DNA from: Bathymodiolus brooksi | Lineage: Eukaryota; Mollusca; Bivalvia; Mytilida; Modiolidae | Assembly: GCA_963680875.1 (NCBI GenBank) | Contig: OY804580.1 | Location: 95,509,353-95,573,352, forward strand | Length of the DNA stretch: 64,000 nucleotides | Reading direction: 5' to 3' | Shown: piece by piece, positions 24,091 to 37,624 of the stretch | How the letters are laid out: each line of letters begins with the position of its first letter | How positions within the stretch are numbered: the first letter of the stretch is position 1 | Notes under the pieces: generated by a model | Seen by the model: only the letters and a program-made list of their open reading frames with translations | What the model was told of the DNA's origin: nothing | Database searches by the model: none | Position numbers and translations under genes: made by a program

Positions 24091-27050
24091 ATTACCCGTT
24101 TGATATCTTCACATTGTAGTGTCTGTCGTTTGAATTAGGACTTCTGATTACCCGTTTGGTATCTTTGCATTGTAGTGTCTGTCGTTTGATTTAGTACTTC
24201 TGATTACCCGTTTGATATCTTCACATTGTAGTGTCTGTCGTTTGATTTAGGACTTCTGATTACCTGTTTGATATCTTCACATTGTAGTGTCTGTCGTTTG
24301 ATTTAGGACTTCTAATTACCCGTTTGATATCTTCACATTGTAGTGTCTGTCGTTTGATTTAGTACTTCTGATTACCCGTTTGATATCTTTATATTGTAGT
24401 GTCTGTCGTTTGATTTAGGACTTCTGATTACCTGTTTGATATATTCACATTGTAGTGTCTGTCGTTTGATTTAGGACTTCTGATTACCTGTTTGATATCT
24501 TCACATTGTAGTGTCTGTCGTTTGATTTAGTACTTCTGATTACCCGTTTGATATCTTTATATTGTAGTGTCTGTCGTTTGATTTAGGACTTCTAATTACC
24601 TGTTTGATATCTTTATATTGTAGTGGCTGTCGTTTGATTTAGGACTTCTGATTACCTGTTTGATATCTTTATATTGTAGTGGCTGTCGTTTGATTTAGGA
24701 CTTCTGATTACCTGTTTGATATCTTTATATTGTAGTGTCTGTCGTTTGATTTAGTACTTCTGATTACCCGTTTGATATCTTTATATTGTAGTGTCTGTCG
24801 TTTGATTTAGGACTTCTGATTACCCGTTTGATATCTTTATATTGTAGTGTCTGTCGTTTGATTTAGGACTTCTGATTACCCGTTTGATATCTTTATATTG
24901 TAGTGTCTGTCGTTTGATTTAGGACTTCTAATTACCCGTTTGATATCTTCACATTATAGTGTCTGTCGTTTGATTTAGGACTTCTGATTACCCGTTTGAT
25001 ATCTTTATATTGTAGTGTCTGTCGTTTGATTTTGTACTTCTAATTACCCGTTTGATATCTTTATATTGTAGTGTCTGTCGTTTGATTTAGGACTTCTAAT
25101 TACCTGTTTGATATCTTCACATTGTAGTGTCTGTCGTTTGATTTAGTACTTCTGATTACCTGTTTGATATCTTCACATTGTAGTGTCTGTCGTTTGATTT
25201 AGGACTTCTGATTACCTGTTTGATATCTTTATATTGTAGTGTCTGTCGTTTGATTTAGGACTTCTGATTACCCGTTTGGTATCTTTATATTGTAGTGTCT
25301 GTCGTTTGATTTAGGACTTCTGATTACCCGTTTGGTATCTTTGCATTGTAGTGTCTGTCGTTTGATTTAGTACTTCTGATTACCCGTTTGGTATCTTTAT
25401 ATTGTAGTGTCTGTCGTTTGATTTAGTACTTCTGATTACCCGTTTGATATCTTCACATTGTAGTGTCTGTCGTTTGATTTAGGACTTCTAATTACCCGTT
25501 TGGTATCTTTGCATTGTAGTGTCTGTCGTTTGATTTAGGACTTCTGATTACCCGTTTGATATCTTTGCATTGTAGTGTCTGTCGTTTGATTTAGGACTTC
25601 TGATTACCCGTTTGATATCTTTATATTGTAGTGTCTGTCGTTTGATTTAGGACTTCTGATTACCCGTTTGATATCTTCACATTGTAGTGTCTGTCGTTTG
25701 ATTTAGGACTTCTGATTACCCGTTTGATATCTTTATATTGTAGTGTCTGTCGTTTGATTTAGGACTTCTGATTACCTGTTTGATATCTTCACATTGTAGT
25801 GTCTGTCGTTTGATTTAGGACTTCTAATTACCCGTTTGATATCTTCACATTGTAGTGGCTGTCGTTTGATTTAGTACTTCTGATTACCCGTTTGATATCT
25901 TTATATTGTAGTGTCTGTCGTTTGATTTAGGACTTCTGATTACCTGTTTGATATATTCACATTGTAGTGTCTGTCGTTTGATTTAGGACTTCTGATTACC
26001 TGTTTGATATCTTCACATTGTAGTGTCTGTCGTTTGATTTAGTACTTCTGATTACCCGTTTGATATCTTTATATTGTAGTGTCTGTCGTTTGATTTAGGA
26101 CTTCTAATTACCTGTTTGATATCTTTATATTGTAGTGGCTGTCGTTTGATTTAGGACTTCTGATTACCTGTTTGATATCTTTATATTGTAGTGGCTGTCG
26201 TTTGATTTAGGACTTCTGATTACCTGTTTGATATCTTTATATTGTAGTGTCTGTCGTTTGATTTAGTACTTCTGATTACCCGTTTGATATCTTTATATTG
26301 TAGTGTCTGTCGTTTGATTTAGGACTTCTGATTACCCGTTTGATATCTTTATATTGTAGTGTCTGTCGTTTGATTTAGGACTTCTGATTACCCGTTTGAT
26401 ATCTTTATATTGTAGTGTCTGTCGTTTGATTTAGGACTTCTAATTACCCGTTTGATATCTTCACATTGTAGTGTCTGTCGTTTGATTTAGGACTTCTGAT
26501 TACCTGTTTGATATCTTTATATTGTAGTGTCTGTCGTTTGATTTTGTACTTCTAATTACCCGTTTGATATCTTTATATTGTAGTGTCTGTCGTTTGATTT
26601 AGGACTTCTAATTACCTGTTTGATATCTTCACATTGTAGTGTCTGTCGTTTGATTTAGTACTTCTGATTACCTGTTTGATATCTTCACATTGTAGTGTCT
26701 GTCGTTTGATTTAGGACTTCTGATTACCCGTTTGGTATCTTTATATTGTAGTGTCTGTCGTTTGATTTAGGACTTCTGATTACCCGTTTGGTATCTTTGC
26801 ATTGTAGTGTCTGTCGTTTGATTTAGTACTTCTGATTACCCGTTTGGTATCTTTATATTGTAGTGTCTGTCGTTTGATTTAGTACTTCTGATTACCCGTT
26901 TGATATCTTCACATTGTAGTGTCTGTCGTTTGATTTAGGACTTCTAATTACCCGTTTGGTATCTTTGCATTGTAGTGTCTGTCGTTTGATTTAGGACTTC
27001 TGATTACCCGTTTGATATCTTTGCATTGTAGTGTCTGTCGTTTGATTTAG
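24091..27050 (+). repeat. Second tandem pair of 27/26-monomer blocks
   Basis: The same block as at 17.15-20.17 kb occurs twice again: GATATATTCAC marks at 24435 and 25947 are 1512 apart, while TTGC-type marks near the right end are 1456 apart, so one monomer was lost in the second copy. Its right half is the left part of the 104-106-monomer block described next. Confidence 0.82.
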
Positions 27051-27540
27051 GACTTCTGATTACCTGTTTGATATCTTCACATTGTAGTGTCTGTCGTTTG
27101 ATTTAGGACTTCTGATTAACCGTTTGGTATCTTTGCATTGTAGTGTCTGTCGTTTGATTTAGGACTTCTGATTACCCGTTTGATATCTTTATATTGTAGT
27201 GTCTGTCGTTTGATTTAGGACTTCTGATTACCCGTTTGATATCTTCACATTGTAGTGTCTGTCGTTTGATTTAGTACTTCTGATTACCCGTTTGATATCT
27301 TCACATTGTAGTGTCTGTCGTTTGAATTAGGACTTCTGATTACCCGTTTGGTATCTTTGCATTGTAGTGTCTGTCGTTTGATTTAGGACTTCTGATTACC
27401 CGTTTGGTATCTTTGCATTGTAGTGTCTGTCGTTTGATTTAGGACTTCTGATTACCCGTTTGATATCTTTATATTGTAGTGTCTGTCGTTTGATTTAGGA
27501 CTTCTGATTACCCGTTTGGTATCTTTGCATTGTAGTGTCT

Positions 27541-30500
27541 GTCGTTTGATTTAGGACTTCTGATTACCCGTTTGATATCTTTATATTGTAGTGTCTGTCG
27601 TTTGATTTAGGACTTCTAATTACCCGTTTGATATCTTTATATTGTAGTGTCTGTCGTTTGATTTAGGACTTCTGATTACCCGTTTGATATCTTTATATTG
27701 TAGTGTCTGTCGTTTGATTTAGGACTTCTGATTACCTGTTTGATAACTTTATATTGTAGTGTCTGTCGTTTGATTTAGTACTTCTGATTACCCGTTTGAT
27801 ATCTTTATGGTGTAGTGTCTGTCGTTTGATTTAGGACTTCTGATTACCTGTTTGATATCTTTATATTGTAGTGTCTGTCGTTTGATTTAGTACTTCTGAT
27901 TACCCGTTTGATATCTTTATGGTGTAGTGTCTGTCGTTTGATTTAGGACTTCTGATTACCCGTTTGATATCTTCACATTGTAGTGTCTGTCGTTTGATTT
28001 AGGACTTCTGATTACCTGTTTGATATCTTTATATTGTAGTGTCTGTCGTTTGATTTAGTACTTCTGATTACCCGTTTGATATCTTTATATTGTAGTGTCT
28101 GTCGTTTGATTTAGGACTTCTGATTACCTGTTTGATATCTTTATATTGTAGTGTCTGTCGTTTGATTTAGTATTTCTGATTACCCGTTTGATATCTTTAT
28201 ATTGTAGTGTCTGTCGTTTGATTTAGGACTTCTGATTACCTGTTTGATATCTTTATATTGTAGTGTCTGTCGTTTGATTTAGGACTTCTGATTACCCGTT
28301 TGATATCTTTATATTGTAGTGTCTGTCGTTTGATTTAGGACTTCTGATTACCCGTTTGATATCTTTATATTGTAGTGTCTGTCGTTTGATTTAGGACTTC
28401 TGATTACCTGTTTGATATCTTTATATTGTAGTGTCTGTCGTTTGATTTAGGACTTCTGATTACCTGTTTGATATCTTTATATTGTAGTGTCTGTCGTTTG
28501 ATTTAGGACTTCTGATTACCCGTTTGATATCTTTATATTGTAGTGTCTGTCGTTTGATTTAGTATTTCTGATTACCCGTTTGATATCTTTATATTGTAGT
28601 GTCTGTCGTTTGATTTAGGACTTCTGATTACCTGTTTGATATCTTCACATTGTAGTGTCTGTGGTTTGATTTAGGACTTCTGATTACCTGTTTGATATCT
28701 TAATATTGTAGTGTCTGTCGTTTGATTTAGGACTTCTGATTACCCGTTTGGTATCTTTATATTGTAGTGTTTGTCGTTTGATTTAGGACTTCTGATTACC
28801 TGTTTGATATCTTTATATTGTAGTGTCTGTCGTTTGATTTATGACTTCTAATTACCCGTTTGATATCTTTATATTGTAGTGTCTGTCGTTTGATTTAGGA
28901 CTTCTGATTACCTGTTTGGTATCTTTATATTGTAGTGTCTGTCGTTTGATTTAGGACTTCTGATTACCCGTTTGGTATCTTTATATTGCAGTGTCTGTCG
29001 TTTGATTTAGGACTTCTGATTACCTGTTTGGTATCTTTATATTGTAGTGTCTGTCGTTTGATTTAGGACTTCTGATTACCCGTTTGGTATCTTTATATTG
29101 TAGTGTCTGTCGTTTGATTTAGGACTTCTGATTACCCGTTTGGTATCTTTATATTGTAGTGTCTGTCGTTTGATTTAGGACTTCTGATTACCTGTTTGAT
29201 ATCTTCACATTGTAGTGTCTGTCGTTTGATTTAGGACTTCTGATTACCCGTTTGATATCTTTATATTGTAGTGTCTGTCGTTTGATTTAGGACTTCTAAT
29301 TACCCGTTTGATATCTTTATATTGTAGTGTCTGTCGTTTGATTTAGGACTTCTGATTACCCGTTTGATATCTTTATATTGTAGTGTCTGTCGTTTGATTT
29401 AGGACTTCTGATTACCTGTTTGATAACTTTATATTGTAGTGTCTGTCGTTTGATTTAGTACTTCTGATTACCCGTTTGATATCTTTATGGTGTAGTGTCT
29501 GTCGTTTGATTTAGGACTTCTGATTACCTGTTTGATATCTTTATATTGTAGTGTCTGTCGTTTGATTTAGTACTTCTGATTACCCGTTTGATATCTTTAT
29601 GGTGTAGTGTCTGTCGTTTGATTTAGGACTTCTGATTACCCGTTTGATATCTTCACATTGTAGTGTCTGTCGTTTGATTTAGGACTTCTGATTACCTGTT
29701 TGATATCTTTATATTGTAGTGTCTGTCGTTTGATTTAGTACTTCTGATTACCCGTTTGATATCTTTATATTGTTGTGTCTGTCGTTTGATTTAGGACTTC
29801 TGATTACCTGTTTGATATCTTTATATTGTAGTGTCTGTCGTTTGATTTAGTATTTCTGATTACCCGTTTGATATCTTTATATTGTAGTGTCTGTCGTTTG
29901 ATTTAGGACTTCTGATTACCTGTTTGATATCTTTATATTGTAGTGTCTGTCGTTTGATTTAGGACTTCTGATTACCCGTTTGATATCTTTATATTGTAGT
30001 GTCTGTCGTTTGATTTAGGACTTCTGATTACCCGTTTGATATCTTTATATTGTAGTGTCTGTCGTTTGATTTAGGACTTCTGATTACCTGTTTGATATCT
30101 TTATATTGTAGTGTCTGTCGTTTGATTTAGGACTTCTGATTACCTGTTTGATATCTTTATATTGTAGTGTCTGTCGTTTGATTTAGGACTTCTGATTACC
30201 TGTTTGATATCTTTATATTGTAGTGTCTGTCGTTTGATTTAGTATTTCTGATTACCCGTTTGATATCTTTATATTGTAGTGTCTGTCGTTTGATTTAGGA
30301 CTTCTGATTACCTGTTTGATATCTTCACATTGTAGTGTCTGTGGTTTGATTTAGGACTTCTGATTACCTGTTTGATATCTTAATATTGTAGTGTCTGTCG
30401 TTTGATTTAGGACTTCTGATTACCCGTTTGGTATCTTTATATTGTAGTGTTTGTCGTTTGATTTAGGACTTCTGATTACCTGTTTGATATCTTTATATTG

Positions 30501-30900
30501 TAGTGTCTGTCGTTTGATTTATGACTTCTAATTACCCGTTTGATATCTTTATATTGTAGTGTCTGTCGTTTGATTTAGGACTTCTGATTACCTGTTTGGT
30601 ATCTTTATATTGTAGTGTCTGTCGTTTGATTTAGGACTTCTGATTACCCGTTTGGTATCTTTATATTGCAGTGTCTGTCGTTTGATTTAGGACTTCTGAT
30701 TACCTGTTTGGTATCTTTATATTGTAGTGTCTGTCGTTTGATTTAGGACTTCTGATTACCCGTTTGGTATCTTTATATTGTAGTGTCTGTCGTTTGATTT
30801 AGGACTTCTGATTACCCGTTTGGTATCTTTATATTGTAGTGTCTGTCGTTTGATTTAGGACTTCTGATTACCTGTTTGATATCTTCACATTGTAGTGTCT
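27541..30900 (+). repeat. Tandem pair of 30-monomer (1680-bp) blocks
   Basis: 27541-29220 and 29221-30900 agree almost base for base: both carry GATAACTTTAT, two TATGGTGTAG units, GTGGTTTGATT, CTTAATATTG and TATTGCAGTG at 1680-base spacing. Visible differences are single bases, such as TTGTTGTG near 29772 in the second copy. The pair itself was copied with the larger block to 33365-36724. Confidence 0.9.
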
Positions 30901-33364
30901 GTCGTTTGATTTAGGACTTCTGATTACCTGTTTGGTATCTTTATATTGTAGTGTCTGTCGTTTGATTTAGGACTTCTGATTACCTGTTTGATATCTTCAC
31001 ATTGTAGTGTCTGTCGTTTGATTTAGGACTTCTGATTACCTGTTTGATATCTTTATATTGTAGTGTCTGTCGTTTGATTTAGGACTTCTGGTTACCCGTT
31101 TGATATCTTTATATTGTAGTGTCTGTCGTTTGATTTAGGACTTCTGATTACCTGTTTGATATCTTTATATTGTAGTGTCTGTCGTTTGATTTAGTATTTC
31201 TGATTACCCGTTTGATATCTTTATATTGTAGTGTCTGTCGTTTGATTTAGGACTTCTGATTACCTGTTTGATATCTTTATATTGTAGTGTCTGTCGTTTG
31301 ATTTAGGACTTCTGATTACCCGTTTGATATCTTTATATTGTAGTGTCTGTCGTTTGATTTAGGACTTCTGATTACCCGTTTGATATCTTTATATTGTAGT
31401 GTCTGTCGTTTGATTTAGGACTTCTGATTACCTGTTTGATATCTTTATATTGTAGTGTCTGTCGTTTGATTTAGGACTTCTGATTACCTGTTTGATATCT
31501 TTATATTGTAGTGTCTGTCGTTTGATTTAGGACTTCTGATTACCTGTTTGATATCTTTATATTGTAGTGTCTGTCGTTTGATTTAGTATTTCTGATTACC
31601 CGTTTGATATCTTTATATTGTAGTGTCTGTCGTTTGATTTAGGACTTCTGATTACCTGTTTGATATCTTCACATTGTAGTGTCTGTGGTTTGATTTAGGA
31701 CTTCTGATTACCTGTTTGATATCTTAATATTGTAGTGTCTGTCGTTTGATTTAGGACTTCTGATTACCCGTTTGGTATCTTTATATTGTAGTGTCTGTCG
31801 TTTGATTTAGTACTTCTGATTACCCGTTTGATATCTTTATATTGTAGTGTCTGTCGTTTGATTTAGGACTTCTGATTACCTGTTTGATATATTCACATTG
31901 TAGTGTCTGTCGTTTGATTTAGGACTTCTGATTACCTGTTTGATATCTTCACATTGTAGTGTCTGTCGTTTGATTTAGTACTTCTGATTACCCGTTTGAT
32001 ATCTTTATATTGTAGTGTCTGTCGTTTGATTTAGGACTTCTAATTACCTGTTTGATATCTTTATATTGTAGTGGCTGTCGTTTGATTTAGGACTTCTGAT
32101 TACCTGTTTGATATCTTTATATTGTAGTGGCTGTCGTTTGATTTAGGACTTCTGATTACCTGTTTGATATCTTTATATTGTAGTGTCTGTCGTTTGATTT
32201 AGTACTTCTGATTACCCGTTTGATATCTTTATATTGTAGTGTCTGTCGTTTGATTTAGGACTTCTGATTACCCGTTTGATATCTTTATATTGTAGTGTCT
32301 GTCGTTTGATTTTGTACTTCTAATTACCCGTTTGATATCTTTATATTGTAGTGTCTGTCGTTTGATTTAGAACTTCTAATTACCTGTTTGATATCTTCAC
32401 ATTGTAGTGTCTGTCGTTTGATTTAGTACTTCTGATTACCTGTTTGATATCTTCACATTGTAGTGTCTGTCGTTTGATTTAGGACTTCTGATTACCTGTT
32501 TGATATCTTTATATTGTAGTGTCTGTCGTTTGATTTAGGACTTCTGATTACCCGTTTGGTATCTTTATATTGTAGTGTCTGTCGTTTGATTTAGGACTTC
32601 TGATTACCCGTTTGGTATCTTTGCATTGTAGTGTCTGTCGTTTGATTTAGTACTTCTGATTACCCGTTTGGTATCTTTATATTGTAGTGTCTGTCGTTTG
32701 ATTTAGTACTTCTGATTACCCGTTTGATATCTTCACATTGTAGTGTCTGTCGTTTGATTTAGGACTTCTAATTACCCGTTTGGTATCTTTGCATTGTAGT
32801 GTCTGTCGTTTGATTTAGGACTTCTGATTACCCGTTTGATATCTTTGCATTGTAGTGTCTGTCGTTTGATTTAGGACTTCTGATTACCTGTTTGATATCT
32901 TCACATTGTAGTGTCTGTCGTTTGATTTAGGACTTCTGATTAACCGTTTGGTATCTTTGCATTGTAGTGTCTGTCGTTTGATTTAGGACTTCTGATTACC
33001 CGTTTGATATCTTTATATTGTAGTGTCTGTCGTTTGATTTAGGACTTCTGATTACCCGTTTGATATCTTCACATTGTAGTGTCTGTCGTTTGATTTAGTA
33101 CTTCTGATTACCCGTTTGATATCTTCACATTGTAGTGTCTGTCGTTTGAATTAGGACTTCTGATTACCCGTTTGGTATCTTTGCATTGTAGTGTCTGTCG
33201 TTTGATTTAGGACTTCTGATTACCCGTTTGGTATCTTTGCATTGTAGTGTCTGTCGTTTGAATTAGGACTTCTGATTACCCGTTTGATATCTTTATATTG
33301 TAGTGTCTGTCGTTTGATTTAGGACTTCTGATTACCCGTTTGGTATCTTTGCATTGTAGTGTCT

Positions 33365-36300
33365 GTCGTTTGATTTAGGACTTCTGATTACCCGTTTGAT
33401 ATCTTTATATTGTAGTGTCTGTCGTTTGATTTAGGACTTCTAATTACCCGTTTGATATCTTTATATTGTAGTGTCTGTCGTTTGATTTAGGACTTCTGAT
33501 TACCCGTTTGATATCTTTATATTGTAGTGTCTGTCGTTTGATTTAGGACTTCTGATTACCTGTTTGATAACTTTATATTGTAGTGTCTGTCGTTTGATTT
33601 AGTACTTCTGATTACCCGTTTGATATCTTTATGGTGTAGTGTCTGTCGTTTGATTTAGGACTTCTGATTACCTGTTTGATATCTTTATATTGTAGTGTCT
33701 GTCGTTTGATTTAGTACTTCTGATTACCCGTTTGATATCTTTATGGTGTAGTGTCTGTCGTTTGATTTAGGACTTCTGATTACCCGTTTGATATCTTCAC
33801 ATTGTAGTGTCTGTCGTTTGATTTAGGACTTCTGATTACCTGTTTGATATCTTTATATTGTAGTGTCTGTCGTTTGATTTAGTACTTCTGATTACCCGTT
33901 TGATATCTTTATATTGTAGTGTCTGTCGTTTGATTTAGGACTTCTGATTACCTGTTTGATATCTTTATATTGTAGTGTCTGTCGTTTGATTTAGTATTTC
34001 TGATTACCCGTTTGATATCTTTATATTGTAGTGTCTGTCGTTTGATTTAGGACTTCTGATTACCTGTTTGATATCTTTATATTGTAGTGTCTGTCGTTTG
34101 ATTTAGGACTTCTGATTACCCGTTTGATATCTTTATATTGTAGTGTCTGTCGTTTGATTTAGGACTTCTGATTACCCGTTTGATATCTTTATATTGTAGT
34201 GTCTGTCGTTTGATTTAGGACTTCTGATTACCTGTTTGATATCTTTATATTGTAGTGTCTGTCGTTTGATTTAGGACTTCTGATTACCTGTTTGATATCT
34301 TTATATTGTAGTGTCTGTCGTTTGATTTAGGACTTCTGATTACCCGTTTGATATCTTTATATTGTAGTGTCTGTCGTTTGATTTAGTATTTCTGATTACC
34401 CGTTTGATATCTTTATATTGTAGTGTCTGTCGTTTGATTTAGGACTTCTGATTACCTGTTTGATATCTTCACATTGTAGTGTCTGTGGTTTGATTTAGGA
34501 CTTCTGATTACCTGTTTGATATCTTAATATTGTAGTGTCTGTCGTTTGATTTAGGACTTCTGATTACCCGTTTGGTATCTTTATATTGTAGTGTTTGTCG
34601 TTTGATTTAGGACTTCTGATTACCTGTTTGATATCTTTATATTGTAGTGTCTGTCGTTTGATTTATGACTTCTAATTACCCGTTTGATATCTTTATATTG
34701 TAGTGTCTGTCGTTTGATTTAGGACTTCTGATTACCTGTTTGGTATCTTTATATTGTAGTGTCTGTCGTTTGATTTAGGACTTCTGATTACCCGTTTGGT
34801 ATCTTTATATTGCAGTGTCTGTCGTTTGATTTAGGACTTCTGATTACCTGTTTGGTATCTTTATATTGTAGTGTCTGTCGTTTGATTTAGGACTTCTGAT
34901 TACCCGTTTGGTATCTTTATATTGTAGTGTCTGTCGTTTGATTTAGGACTTCTGATTACCCGTTTGGTATCTTTATATTGTAGTGTCTGTCGTTTGATTT
35001 AGGACTTCTGATTACCTGTTTGATATCTTCACATTGTAGTGTCTGTCGTTTGATTTAGGACTTCTGATTACCCGTTTGATATCTTTATATTGTAGTGTCT
35101 GTCGTTTGATTTAGGACTTCTAATTACCCGTTTGATATCTTTATATTGTAGTGTCTGTCGTTTGATTTAGGACTTCTGATTACCCGTTTGATATCTTTAT
35201 ATTGTAGTGTCTGTCGTTTGATTTAGGACTTCTGATTACCTGTTTGATAACTTTATATTGTAGTGTCTGTCGTTTGATTTAGTACTTCTGATTACCCGTT
35301 TGATATCTTTATGGTGTAGTGTCTGTCGTTTGATTTAGGACTTCTGATTACCTGTTTGATATCTTTATATTGTAGTGTCTGTCGTTTGATTTAGTACTTC
35401 TGATTACCCGTTTGATATCTTTATGGTGTAGTGTCTGTCGTTTGATTTAGGACTTCTGATTACCCGTTTGATATCTTCACATTGTAGTGTCTGTCGTTTG
35501 ATTTAGGACTTCTGATTACCTGTTTGATATCTTTATATTGTAGTGTCTGTCGTTTGATTTAGTACTTCTGATTACCCGTTTGATATCTTTATATTGTAGT
35601 GTCTGTCGTTTGATTTAGGACTTCTGATTACCTGTTTGATATCTTTATATTGTAGTGTCTGTCGTTTGATTTAGTATTTCTGATTACCCGTTTGATATCT
35701 TTATATTGTAGTGTCTGTCGTTTGATTTAGGACTTCTGATTACCTGTTTGATATCTTTATATTGTAGTGTCTGTCGTTTGATTTAGGACTTCTGATTACC
35801 CGTTTGATATCTTTATATTGTAGTGTCTGTCGTTTGATTTAGGACTTCTGATTACCCGTTTGATATCTTTATATTGTAGTGTCTGTCGTTTGATTTAGGA
35901 CTTCTGATTACCTGTTTGATATCTTTATATTGTAGTGTCTGTCGTTTGATTTAGGACTTCTGATTACCTGTTTGATATCTTTATATTGTAGTGTCTGTCG
36001 TTTGATTTAGGACTTCTGATTACCTGTTTGATATCTTTATATTGTAGTGTCTGTCGTTTGATTTAGTATTTCTGATTACCCGTTTGATATCTTTATATTG
36101 TAGTGTCTGTCGTTTGATTTAGGACTTCTGATTACCTGTTTGATATCTTCACATTGTAGTGTCTGTGGTTTGATTTAGGACTTCTGATTACCTGTTTGAT
36201 ATCTTAATATTGTAGTGTCTGTCGTTTGATTTAGGACTTCTGATTACCCGTTTGGTATCTTTATATTGTAGTGTTTGTCGTTTGATTTAGGACTTCTGAT

Positions 36301-36724
36301 TACCTGTTTGATATCTTTATATTGTAGTGTCTGTTGTTTGATTTATGACTTCTAATTACCCGTTTGATATCTTTATATTGTAGTGTCTGTCGTTTGATTT
36401 AGGACTTCTGATTACCTGTTTGGTATCTTTATATTGTAGTGTCTGTCGTTTGATTTAGGACTTCTGATTACCCGTTTGGTATCTTTATATTGCAGTGTCT
36501 GTCGTTTGATTTAGGACTTCTGATTACCTGTTTGGTATCTTTATATTGTAGTGTCTGTCGTTTGATTTAGGACTTCTGATTACCCGTTTGGTATCTTTAT
36601 ATTGTAGTGTCTGTCGTTTGATTTAGGACTTCTGATTACCCGTTTGGTATCTTTATATTGTAGTGTCTGTCGTTTGATTTAGGACTTCTGATTACCTGTT
36701 TGATATCTTCACATTGTAGTGTCT
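33365..36724 (+). repeat. Copy of the 30-monomer pair
   Basis: Offset from 27541-30900 is exactly 5824 bases. The internal spacing of 1680 is kept (GATAACTTTAT at 33565 and 35245; TATTGCAGTG about 34809 and 36489). A third, shorter continuation with TATTGCAGTG near 37833 follows 1344 bases (24 monomers) later. Confidence 0.88.
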
Positions 36725-37624
36725 GTCGTTTGATTTAGGACTTCTGATTACCTGTTTGGTATCTTTATATTGTAGTGTCTGTCGTTTGATTTAGGACTTC
36801 TGATTACCTGTTTGATATCTTCACATTGTAGTGTCTGTCGTTTGATTTAGGACTTCTGATTACCTGTTTGATATCTTTATATTGTAGTGTCTGTCGTTTG
36901 ATTTAGGACTTCTGGTTACCCGTTTGATATCTTTATATTGTAGTGTCTGTCGTTTGATTTAGGACTTCTGATTACCTGTTTGATATCTTTATATTGTAGT
37001 GTCTGTCGTTTGATTTAGTATTTCTGATTACCCGTTTGATATCTTTATATTGTAGTGTCTGTCGTTTGATTTAGGACTTCTGATTACCTGTTTGATATCT
37101 TTATATTGTAGTGTCTGTCGTTTGATTTAGGACTTCTGATTACCCGTTTGATATCTTTATATTGTAGTGTCTGTCGTTTGATTTAGGACTTCTGATTACC
37201 CGTTTGATATCTTTATATTGTAGTGTCTGTCGTTTGATTTAGGACTTCTGATTACCTGTTTGATATCTTTATATTGTAGTGTCTGTCGTTTGATTTAGGA
37301 CTTCTGATTACCTGTTTGATATCTTTATATTGTAGTGTCTGTCGTTTGATTTAGGACTTCTGATTACCTGTTTGATATCTTTATATTGTAGTGTCTGTCG
37401 TTTGATTTAGTATTTCTGATTACCCGTTTGATATCTTTATATTGTAGTGTCTGTCGTTTGATTTAGGACTTCTGATTACCTGTTTGATATCTTCACATTG
37501 TAGTGTCTGTGGTTTGATTTAGGACTTCTGATTACCTGTTTGATATCTTAATATTGTAGTGTCTGTCGTTTGATTTAGGACTTCTGATTACCCGTTTGGT
37601 ATCTTTATATTGTAGTGTTTGTCG

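Larger units (their letters stand above)
25865..37624 (+). repeat. Tandem pair of 104-106-monomer (about 5.8-kb) blocks
   Basis: About 25.87-31.80 kb recurs at about 31.80-37.62 kb. Shared marks: GATATATTCAC (25947 and 31883, 5936 apart), GATTAACCG (27115 and 32939, 5824 apart), GATAACTTTAT (27741 and 33565; 29421 and 35245), TATTGCAGTG (about 28985 and 34809). The change from 5936 to 5824 equals two monomers and is explained by three units missing and one extra in the second copy at 32.28-32.52 kb. Confidence 0.87.
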
